Positions 9,260-18,100 of a stretch of DNA of 18,363 nt are shown in pieces. The translations under genes and the position numbers were made by a program. The notes beneath the pieces are model-generated. The model was not told the DNA's origin and made no database searches. It worked only from the letters and a program-made list of their open reading frames with translations. The stretch is from Zancudomyces culisetae (taxonomy: Eukaryota > Kickxellomycota > Harpellomycetes > Harpellales > Legeriomycetaceae): positions 1 through 18,363 of the forward strand of contig LSSK01001659.1 in assembly GCA_001969505.1 (NCBI GenBank), read 5' to 3'. Position 1 is the stretch's first letter; every line of letters starts with the position of its first letter.

Positions 9260-11174
9260 ATGAACGACATATTTAAAGAAACTTTTGGTGGTGTTAAAAA
9301 ATCTGTTGCCACTGCCCTGGTCGATGTTAAAGATTTCAGAATACCACTCCCCAACATAAAGGCAAACCTTTCATTTTTTAACTTTAATGATGAGGATACA
9401 AAAAGACTAGAGGAAAAGAAGAAAGAACTAAAGGAAATTGAGCTTGCGCAGAGTTCACTATCAGTAAAGAGAATTTGCGTCGGTATTTCTGGGTTATTGA
9501 CATCAACAAATGTAATTATCGGGATGGTTTGTTTGAGTTTAGTGAACTCAAAACTGACACAAGAACAGGTTGTAGAAGAAGGGTTTCATCTTTTTCTTGA
9601 ATATACACCTGTTAGAATAATAATGTTTGTTCTTACTCTTTTGGCATTCATTTCGTATGCAATCCGTATATTAAATATCAAAATTGTTATGTTTACAATA
9701 CTCACAATATTGTTTTCATTTTTAACAGGTAAGATATAATTGATTCACCTTAACGAGTTACATACAGATAAACGTATAGCCATATAGGAACTTTAATATT
9801 AAAACCAAACACCTAAAACATCTAAATAGTTGTATATGGCGTGGGAATAACAGCTTATATTATAATTTCCGATGGAAAATATGGCAGAAATACAAAAGTT
9901 CCAGACGATTTTGTATATTTTATAATTGGTTACATTACATCCTTTACTGTTCTGGTACTGATAACGTACGATTACATTTCAACCAAGGATTTCAGAAATA
10001 AAGGTAAATAAGGAATGTATACGGCGAGGAATGGGTCGGTGAACCTATTATGTAACTATAAAAACATTTATAAATACGCTAACTGGTATATGTAATACTA
10101 CAAATAGGCAGCGGGATATCCTACAAACAAAAAATGTTTATATTTAGCGTCACATTGATGTATACCTGGGTAATGGTGGGTGGTGTAGGATTCAAGTATT
10201 TGGAAGGAGATACATTTCTTTCAGGGGTTTATTTTTGTCTTATTACGGTTACTGCGATAGGAAACAGCGATATAGGACCTACTACAATACAATCGCAAGT
10301 CATTATGATGCTATGGACGATTGTAGCTACAGTAGTCATGGGTATCTATTTTATCAACTACACCAATTTTCTATTGTCACTCCTAGAAACCATGAAAACG
10401 AACAAACTGGCCAAGCTACTCAAAAAACAAGTATTATTGAAAATTCAGCATACACAAAATAGGCTCGAATCTAGGAGTAACAGAAGAAGAGAAAATCCAT
10501 CGCTGGAACACACAAAAACGTCTTACGATGATGTCAATCTAACTCGAACTAGGTTCAACGCTTCGGCACGCAGCAGCATTGTAGGCGATGATTTTTATGG
10601 TAGTGAAAACCTGCGTCCTATTAGTCGTACAGCTAAAAGCGAATTAAATTTGTACTCACTTGATGGAATGCACACAAGCTTTAAAGGTGCCAGAGATGCT
10701 CCTAGTAGTATAGATAGTGGATTCCATCTTAGAAAATTCAGCAAGGAGGAAAACGTTCTTGAATTTGATTTAATCGAGGAAGAGCTTGAAAAGCTTAAAA
10801 ACTCACCCAGACTTACTATGGAAATTGCAATATTCATAATTGTGTGTATACTTGTTTGGTTTGGTGTCATCTCCATATTTTTTGCATTCAGAAACAAGTC
10901 ATACACATTCTTCCAGGTGTTTTATTACAGTTTCATTACGTACTCAACAATCGGTTTTGGTAAGAATATTTACGAAAGCGATGGCGAGATGATCTATTTC
11001 TGCATTCAAGTCCTGCTCATGGTATCGTTGTTTGGTGTATTTATCGCAGGCATCTCTGATTTTGTACAGTCATGGCTTACATCAATTATAAAGCCAGAAG
11101 AAACGGATACGACTAAAAGAACCGAAACGGATAAGATATTATCCAAGGTTCATAAACTCTTGAAAAGGCGTTGA
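9260..11174 (+). CDS. TOK-type potassium channel paralog B with degenerate filters (3 exons)
   Basis: Joined from 9260-9728, 9830-10003 and 10108-11174, giving 569 codons plus TGA. The plan is the same eight-TM, two-pore one as A and C, and it aligns with them almost without gaps through the first four helices. Helices lie near 72-96, 118-136, 140-168 and 180-205, then FSVTLMYTWVMVGGVGFKYLEG as TM5. Filter 1 reads TAIGNSD (263-269), so the tyrosine and second glycine of GYG are Asn and Ser. Filter 2 reads TIGFGK (495-500), with Lys where Asp is normal. Both pore loops are encoded without interruption; the introns that A and C carry there are absent. The two remaining introns (101 and 104 nt, GT-AG, phase 1) match A and C positions; exon 2 is 174 nt as in both. 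The linker keeps KLAKLLKKQVLLKI and LKNSPRLT. The open, full-length frame argues against a simple pseudogene, but K+ selectivity is doubtful. Confidence 0.87.
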
Positions 11175-11499
11175 GTCAAATTGTTGTCTGGAAAGTATAC
11201 CAAAGCTGCTATTGCTTGAAAAGGCAGATAAGATGCTGGTGGTTTTTTTTGTCTTGTAGTATGCTATGCATCTTCTTGTTCATAATCCGTTACCAGGTGC
11301 TATAGAGCTGTTTTTTTCGCACTTTTGCATCATTTTATTCTTGAAAATACATTTATTAAATTAACCAATAACATATACTTTTTTAAAAAAATCAAAAAGA
11401 TCTAATACACTCAAACCACAACCCCCAATCCCCCCTCCCCCCTCATACACCAAGGGACAAGAATAATATTTTAGCTAATATTTTGGGTAATGTAACACA
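11175..11499. other. convergent intergenic region between channels B and C
   Basis: These 325 bp lie between two converging stops. It contains T-rich and A-rich runs compatible with 3' ends of both genes, and a C-rich block at 11421-11442 (CCCCC then CCCCCCTCCCCCC), which is G-rich on the strand of gene C. No ORF of note. Confidence 0.55.
11430..11442 (-). repeat. 13-bp G-rich motif GGGGGGAGGGGGG, copy 1
   Basis: On the minus strand this reads GGGGGGAGGGGGG, followed by ATTGGGGG. The identical 13-mer occurs on the plus strand at 14473-14485, so the two copies bracket channel gene C in inverted orientation. It could form G-quadruplex-like structure, or be coincidental low-complexity sequence. 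Confidence 0.6.
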
Positions 11500-14001
11500 T
11501 CAACGTTTCTTTTTAGTCCTTCTCTCGATGATTTCTTGGACCTTTTCTATCATTTTCTCCTCAACAATGTCGAGTCTTTCTTTTTTAACTGCTGTTGATA
11601 TAAAATTCTGAACAAGCTGACTGACCGTAGCAATCATAAGGCCAAATATTGAGACCATGTATATTGCGGTAATCGAATAGTAAATCAAAGAGCCCTCGGT
11701 TTTAAAGACTATTTCCCCATATCCTGGGGGTAGTAAATTTAGTACGTCACTGAGAAATAAATAACGATTTCGCATATAGTAGATAAATAAATAAAAATAT
11801 GGAAATCACGAAATTGGTGCCCATGGACTTACCTACTGTAGAGTACGCAATAATACATAGATATATTATGTCACCATAGGAATACTCATTATCCTGGAAT
11901 ATATGAAAAAGAGTGACAAAAAAAACCCAGACTCCAAGTAAAAACACAATAACAAGACCCAGGCTAAGCGTAATTCGGGAAGAAGATTTTAGAGCCACAA
12001 TCTGTTGTTCAAGGGCGTCGTATTGTACAAACGGGGTATCTTTGTCATAGTTATGGTGGTGATGTGTGGTAAGAATACCACCAGCCAAATGGTTCTCAAT
12101 ATACTTGGTTACCGGGTGGTCGTTACTTTTTTCAGTTTGGTGTCCGTGAGGAGAATGACCGTCGTTATGTACATTATCATCACCTACATTGTGTTTTTTT
12201 ACAAGCCCTGCAATGTGAAATCCTGTGTTGGTTAGGCCAATTTGTAATTTTTTTCCCTTAGCCTTTTTCATTGTTGATCTGAATATCCGTTTCCGGGTGA
12301 GTAGGCCAGTTCTTTTATCTATATCGTTTATTTTTAAAGCAAGCTGCTCGCTTATTAGCTGAGCCATCTTTCTTAGTTTATATACATCAAGTAAGGAAAC
12401 CACAAAATTTCCAAAGTTTATGGCGTATATACTCATAATCATTATTCCGAAGATTGCCCATGGAACCATTATGAATTTGGCGAGTGATGTTGTGGGTACA
12501 TAATCTCCAAATCCTGTTGTTGTTGCGGTTACTAGTAATTGTTATATACAAAGAAAAAAAGATTAATACACCAATCCCCAATATATAGGTGTCGAGCATT
12601 GTGTTCAATGAATACATACCTAGACAATAGTAAACTCCCACCAGTATGGTTTTTCCTTCCAGATACTTAAACAAAAGTCCGCCCAACATGACCCAGGCAT
12701 AAACGGCAATAAAGCTTATCTGTAGCAGTTTTAGTTTGTATGATACACCGCTGCCTACATGTATATTTAGATTGTATTTTTTCAGTATATGATGCATGTT
12801 GATACGATACTATGATTGATGTACTATTAAATATTATATTAACCTAAGCTTAGTATACCATACCTTTATGCTTGAAATCTTTGGTCATAAAGAAATCGAA
12901 TAGTAGTATAATAACGGCTAGAGCCGTACATGCAATGCTGAAAATAAAGTATCCAAATCCTGTTGGGACTTTGGTTTTCAAATCGTACGCATTGTTAGAA
13001 ACCAAAATATAAATTATGATTCCAAGTCCAAATGCAACTATTATTATAAAAGGGTACACACATTGAACATAGTATTAGAACAGAAAATAGCAAAACATCT
13101 GGTGATTGAAGGGGGGGGGGATCAGATTTATTGTATGTAGAAAAGTATGTGGCTTACATGTGATGAACTGTAGAGTAATCGTCAAAAATGTAAAAAGCAC
13201 GATACGATAGTTTAGTATACGCATGGAATGTGCTATGAAGGATAGGATACCAAGTACAAGCATGAACAGCCTGAGCGAGTTTTTTTCTATTCAAAGAGTA
13301 GGTGATTGTACAGATACATATACGTTAGTTTGAAAATGTTGGCTGTATCCATAACGGACAATGTATTTAAGATTCTGAGTAGTCCATCTATAATAATGAC
13401 TTGCCTAAAATTATATGAAAACCCTCTAATCAAAAATATTCAATAAGTTTATGTATTAGTATAATTCACTTTATGATTTTATAATATAAGAACAAAAGTA
13501 CAAAATAAGCATGATAATGAGAGAGGCAAATAAATAAATTCGTAATAGGGTCACCAATAAAGGTCAAAAATTACCTTCAATACAGTCGGTTTTAGTTACT
13601 GATTCGCGTGTTAAGCTAGTACAGGACAAACTTAGAATCAAATTAATCACAACTAGAAAGCTCGCAAGCGCAACAATACCCCACCGTGCGAACAGGGATC
13701 CTTCGGTAACACTTATCTCCACCAACCGGTTGTTATCCTTTTCGAGTCTTTTTTTTGATTTTTGGGAGTATTGGTGACTGTTGTCATGGTCATACTTGGT
13801 TTTGCTTTTCCCTTTGTATTTATGATTGCTTTTGCGATAACCTGTAACTCTTTTTCTTTTATGCGGTTGTGGTTCTTTGAATTTGACTTTGACTTTGTGG
13901 TCGCTAGAGAAAGAGGTGCCAGACATATCGCCAGAACTTGAGGTAGAGGTATAATCCTCAGTATCGCTGTACTCGAACTGTGGTTGTTCGTTCCGTGCCA
14001 T
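11500..14001 (-). CDS. TOK-type outward-rectifier potassium channel, paralog C (7 exons)
   Basis: Joined from 14001-13575, 13425-13405, 13286-13158, 13037-12864, 12754-12620, 12531-11833 and 11723-11500, giving 602 codons plus TGA. Eight TM segments and two pore loops, as in A. Filter 1 is TTTGFGD (299-305, canonical); filter 2 is TVGYGE (527-532), with Glu replacing the usual Asp. The N-terminal tail (1-100) is longer than in A or B, first Ser/Thr/acid-rich, then strongly basic (HKRKRVTGYRKSNHKYKGK). The cytosolic linker carries a His-rich stretch at residues 409-455. The six introns are 149, 118, 120, 109, 88 and 109 nt, all phase 1; five have GT donors and one GC. Exons of 174, 135 and 224 nt are the same length as in A. 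The 21-nt second exon is required for a gap-free match to B (CIEEGFHIILE versus VVEEGFHLFLE). The C-terminus is a charged helix (IEERRTKKKR-like, as VQEIIERRTKKKR). It is divergent from the DSS1-like gene. Confidence 0.87.
12053..12193 (-). other. His-rich stretch in the cytosolic linker of channel C
   Basis: Residues about 409-455 hold eleven histidines, including HSPHGH and HHHH, between TM6 and TM7. The A and B linkers lack this. Proton or metal sensing is conceivable, but nothing in the sequence proves it. Confidence 0.7.
13111..13120. repeat. poly(G)10 homopolymer inside an intron of channel C
   Basis: Ten consecutive G on the + strand (poly-C in the transcript) inside the 120-nt intron at 13038-13157. 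It is prone to length variation and sequencing error, but lies outside exons. Confidence 0.85.
13405..13425 (-). other. 21-nt microexon of channel C
   Basis: The predicted exon adds GFHIIL plus two Glu codons completed across the flanking junctions. It is bounded by a TTTTTGATTAG acceptor and an AG/GCAAGT donor (GC type). Including it gives CIEEGFHIILE, matching VVEEGFHLFLE of paralog B residue for residue. Skipping it keeps the frame because it is 21 nt with phase-1 edges. The upstream intron holds ATACTAAT and the downstream one AAACTAAC as branch sites. The prediction rests on homology and splice signals, not on transcript data. Confidence 0.8.
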
Positions 14002-15109
14002 TAGTGCTTTATATTTTTGTCGTTTGTATTTCTGCCTTTATATTGTCTGGTTTATTTTCCTTACCCGTACTTTGCACCATTCGATTATATTACCAAGTAT
14101 CTAGCTATTGTAATTCCTGTAATATATTTGTGCTTTGGAAAACTAACCGTTGGAGTAATATTCAAGGTGGCTGCTTGGTAACTGTATACTGAAGCTCAAA
14201 TAAAGCTCCCAAATAGTAAAACAAAGAAAGTGAAAAAGAGAAAGGGGAAAGACGGAAAAATAGAAACACTGTTTATTTGTTGAATCAGATCAAACATGAG
14301 CTTTTCAAACATCATGTGCTAATAGGAGCGTATAAAAAAAGTTTTTTGTCAATACAAATCCCGTTTGCATGTTATTCTGCTGCTCTATATAGTTCAAAAT
14401 TTGGTTGACAAAAGTAAAACTGGGTCTGAAAACAAAGTAAATAAAAGACAACGTAATACGAGATAGTAAAAAGGGGGGAGGGGGGTGGATGATAAAGAAG
14501 TGAAGCATAAACTATAGCATCTGAATGACGAAAGGGGTAAATGAACAACAATGAAACTACTCTGCTTTCGTTCTACAAGTGGTAGAGGCGTTGAAAGAAC
14601 TACAAGCATCAAATAGCTTGCAGAATGCGAAAGTTATACATAGATAGTTTACTGCTAAAGTCATTGTGGAATATGAGAATTATCCATGTTAGAGAAGCCT
14701 TTGGTATAAACATAGAAAACATCTCAAACCATCTCAAACCTGCTCTTACCTACTGTTACCTGCATTTGGTACATCTCTCTTGCCGCCACCTTGGCAAAAA
14801 AATTTTTTTTGGAGATTATGATTTATATTTTTTTTGGAAAAACAACGATTAGCCAATAATATATAGTAACTGATAAATCTAAGAAATAGATGAAATTTTC
14901 TATAGGTGGAGTAGGCCTGATATCAAAGCGACAAGTTAAAAAAAAAATAGAGCTATATAAAGAAAGAATTGAGGATTGAAAAAATAAACATATAAAACAC
15001 AAGTGTACACAATTTTGATAGGATATTGTTGAGCATTATTTATTTAATAAAGTATAGAAAGAATGTGTAAATAGACATACATATAGCTAGATACATCAAA
15101 AATATAGAA
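14002..15109. promoter_or_regulatory. divergent intergenic region between channel C and the DSS1-like gene
   Basis: 1.1 kb between divergent starts. A TATA-like TATATAAAG lies at 14954-14962 and TATAAAA at 14991-14997, some 110-155 bp before the exonuclease start. On the minus strand TATAAA-type sequence lies at 14037-14042, near the channel C start. A direct 10-bp repeat ATCTCAAACC x2 occupies 14721-14740. The G-rich 13-mer is at 14473-14485. An ATG-started 75-codon frame (14625-14852) has no recognisable features and is not called. Confidence 0.45.
14473..14485 (+). repeat. 13-bp G-rich motif GGGGGGAGGGGGG, copy 2
   Basis: An exact copy of the 13-mer found in inverted orientation at 11430-11442, here upstream of channel C and followed by TGG. 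Confidence 0.6.
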
Positions 15110-18100
15110 ATGTTTGCAAAAATATACAGAGTAAAATTAGCGAGTAGGACGATTCCCAGGGTGACAAAAACCACACTCCCGATATTTACGCATAGCGAAG
15201 TTGGAGTTGGGCATGGTGTTAGATATGGTAACAAAAATACATATACTACAGTGCATCACAGTGGTGAGGGAAATGAACGAGACGAGATGAAAAAAGCGAA
15301 AGAAAAGGAGGTGATGGAGTTTGAGAGGATGATTGGTGATTTGGTAGAGGCAGCGAAGAGGGAGGATATAGGACACTCGTATCCACAGGTTTTTGGAGGA
15401 TTAGATGGAGGAAATAACCAGGCAGTTAACGTTACAAACGTCGATAAGGATGTGAAATTGGTTTTAAAAAGAAGACCATGGAGATATAGATACAAAAGAG
15501 CTGGTGATTACTTCCTAGATAAACAGGAACATACATTAGATGAAGGTGAGGAAGTACATCAGGGACATGAGAAAGAAATAGATGAAAAGCAGTTGCACGA
15601 CAAAAAGGGAGAGGAGGATTTGAAAAAGATTCGGAAATTTAAGGCAGAAATCATGGATCCAAAACTTGTAGTAAACATGATACTCGGATTGGATAACAGT
15701 GGACAGCTGGTAAAGGAAAGGAGGAATAATTTCAGCAAATATATTAGAAGTATTAGAAGAGAGGAGGAAGAGGAGTTTTCTAGGGAATTGGAACAGATAT
15801 TTAGGAGAGGAAGAGAGGTAGACCAAGAAAACTTTGGCAAAGAGACAGAAGCGGTGGATATTGAAGGTGATGATAAGCAAATAAATGATGAAAGTAGTAG
15901 TATGAAGGTAGAGGGTGAGAATGGGCAGGAAGGAGTTGATAAGGAAAGGAGTGCGAATAGTAAGAGCAGGAACATGGATGGGAATATGAGTGGAGGTATA
16001 GGCGGGAGTATAGGCGGGAATAGGAGTGGGAGTATGGGTGGGAATATAGGTGGGAAGAGGGAATACTCAAACTCATCAAAATTAAGAACATATAAAGTAA
16101 AAAATAAAGAAAAAATAACTTCAGAGAGCGGTGAAAACAACGAGTCTGGGAAGTATGGTGGTGCTAGCATGCGTATGATTAGCTTGTGGATTGATGGGGA
16201 GAAATGTGCAGTAAAAGTGATAGGAGAGATTGGTGGTAAAGGGATGAGACAGAGAGGACGAGAGATAAAAGTAGGAGAAAGCGATACAAGCGTATTCTTT
16301 CCACAGGTTGGCGACCTGATAGAAACGAGACTGCATTTACACAACCAAGAGGTGGTTGATACAGGAATGTATACGAGAGCTGGTATTGTAACAGAGGAGC
16401 TTGAGGGAGTAAACAACTATAAAGTACAATTTATGTATCCAGAACCAGTAGAAATCCGAAAAAGGGATGTGGAATTGATAGGGGCGGGATATTTAACTAT
16501 GAAGAGTGTAGTTAGGGACATAGCTGGAGGAAGAGGAGAAACCAAAAGTCGTATGAACAAGCATATGAAATCCAAAAAGGATTCAGAATCGAGATCAAAG
16601 TCAGAGGCAAGCGAATATCAGGAAGAACAAGAAGAAGTAGATATCAAAATCACAAAAAAAGACATTGAAAAAATGTCAAGTGTAATATTGGTAACACGCA
16701 TAAACGGCAATATTAAAAAGCATTTGTGGAAAAGTGGACTGTTGGAAAAGGGTAGAAATGCAAAATTATATGATTGGCTTGTTAGTAACAATTACCGAAC
16801 AATAAGTGTAGAGGGTCTAGCAGCGTATATAGCCAACAAGTGCAAAAGACCTAAATTTGAAAAGGGGGTTGTGGATGAAAAAGATCGTGAGCCAGTGGTT
16901 GTGACAGAGGGAGAATGGATAGAGATGAAGTTTGCGGCAATGGAGTTTTTTTTGAGAAATGCGATATATTTTAGACAAGGGGAGAAAAAAAGAAGTTTTT
17001 TACGGGTAGGAGTGGATATAGAATATGAATTGGTTGAACGACATATCAGTAAAGAGTATGAAACTGTAAAGGGATGGATAGAAAGACGAGAAGAATTGAA
17101 GAAAAGAGTAGGCGAAAGGGGTCAAAGTGCAGATGAAGATGTGGATATAGTGGGTGAGTATATGAAGTATGCCAAATCAAAACTAGCAAGATATTATAAC
17201 AGTACCGAGTACAAGAATTATCGACGCGAGTTGGGCAGATATAATAAACACGACATTGTGGTAAAAGGCGGTGTAGACACAATCGTGGAACCCGATCGAT
17301 ACCACAAAGAGTTTGCCATGATAAACCGCACACTGTTTAGATATGTGGCCTATGAAAATCGAGGACACAAAAAACAGGCCAATCCATTTGAAAAGATTGT
17401 ATATAGTATAGTCAAGGCAACTGGACTATATCAACTAGTAGATAAATCAATTGTCCAGGAGTATCTTAGTGTAGTTGATAAAGAAAATGGTGGAGCAATT
17501 GTGACCGAATACGACTACACATCAAGACTACCCAGTATGGATAGTAATAGTTTATATTTGAGTAAACAAGCAGAGAAACAAGCAGCTGCGTTGGAAGCAG
17601 AGTTACAAAAGGGTAACCACAAGGTGCGAGGTAGATTTAGCGAGCTAGAGGAGGAAATACGGGTGCCGTTTAGTAAGGACATTACGGTGTACACAATTGA
17701 CGATGTGTCAACGCTGGATGTGGATGATGGGGTTTCGTACGAACCAATAGATAGCGGAGACGGAAATGTGGAAGCAAGTGGGTGGATTCATGTACATGTC
17801 GCAGATCCTACGCGACTAATCGAACCATTCGATGACATTTTCAAGTATGCTGAGCGGCGGGTTTCGTCGGTATATTTGCCTACAGGAACACACCACATGC
17901 TTCCCGAGTCACTAGCTACCAAAGAATTCAGTCTGGTTTCACCTCCATCATCCGAAACTGACGAAAAGCCACCAAGGCCAAAATATGCCATCACGTTTAG
18001 TGCAAGGCTGAGCCAACAGACTGGAGATATTGTTGATTATAAGGTCCAACTTACCACAATTTCGAATATCAAGCGACTAGATTACAACATGATTGATGAG

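Noticed and set aside
10961-10995. A possible intron in channel B at TTTTG/GTAAGA in pore loop 2
   Set aside because: Reading through aligns with A over the next 30 residues at equal length (IYFC, VSLFGV, AG), so removing sequence would break the match.
14625-14852. 75-codon ATG-started frame upstream of the DSS1-like gene
   Set aside because: No motif, poly-Phe/Trp end from T-rich DNA, and it lies in a promoter region.
15559-16416. 285-codon minus-strand open frame
   Set aside because: It is antisense to the DSS1-like frame. Its Pro/Ser/Phe/Leu-rich, low-complexity translation is what purine-rich coding DNA gives in reverse.
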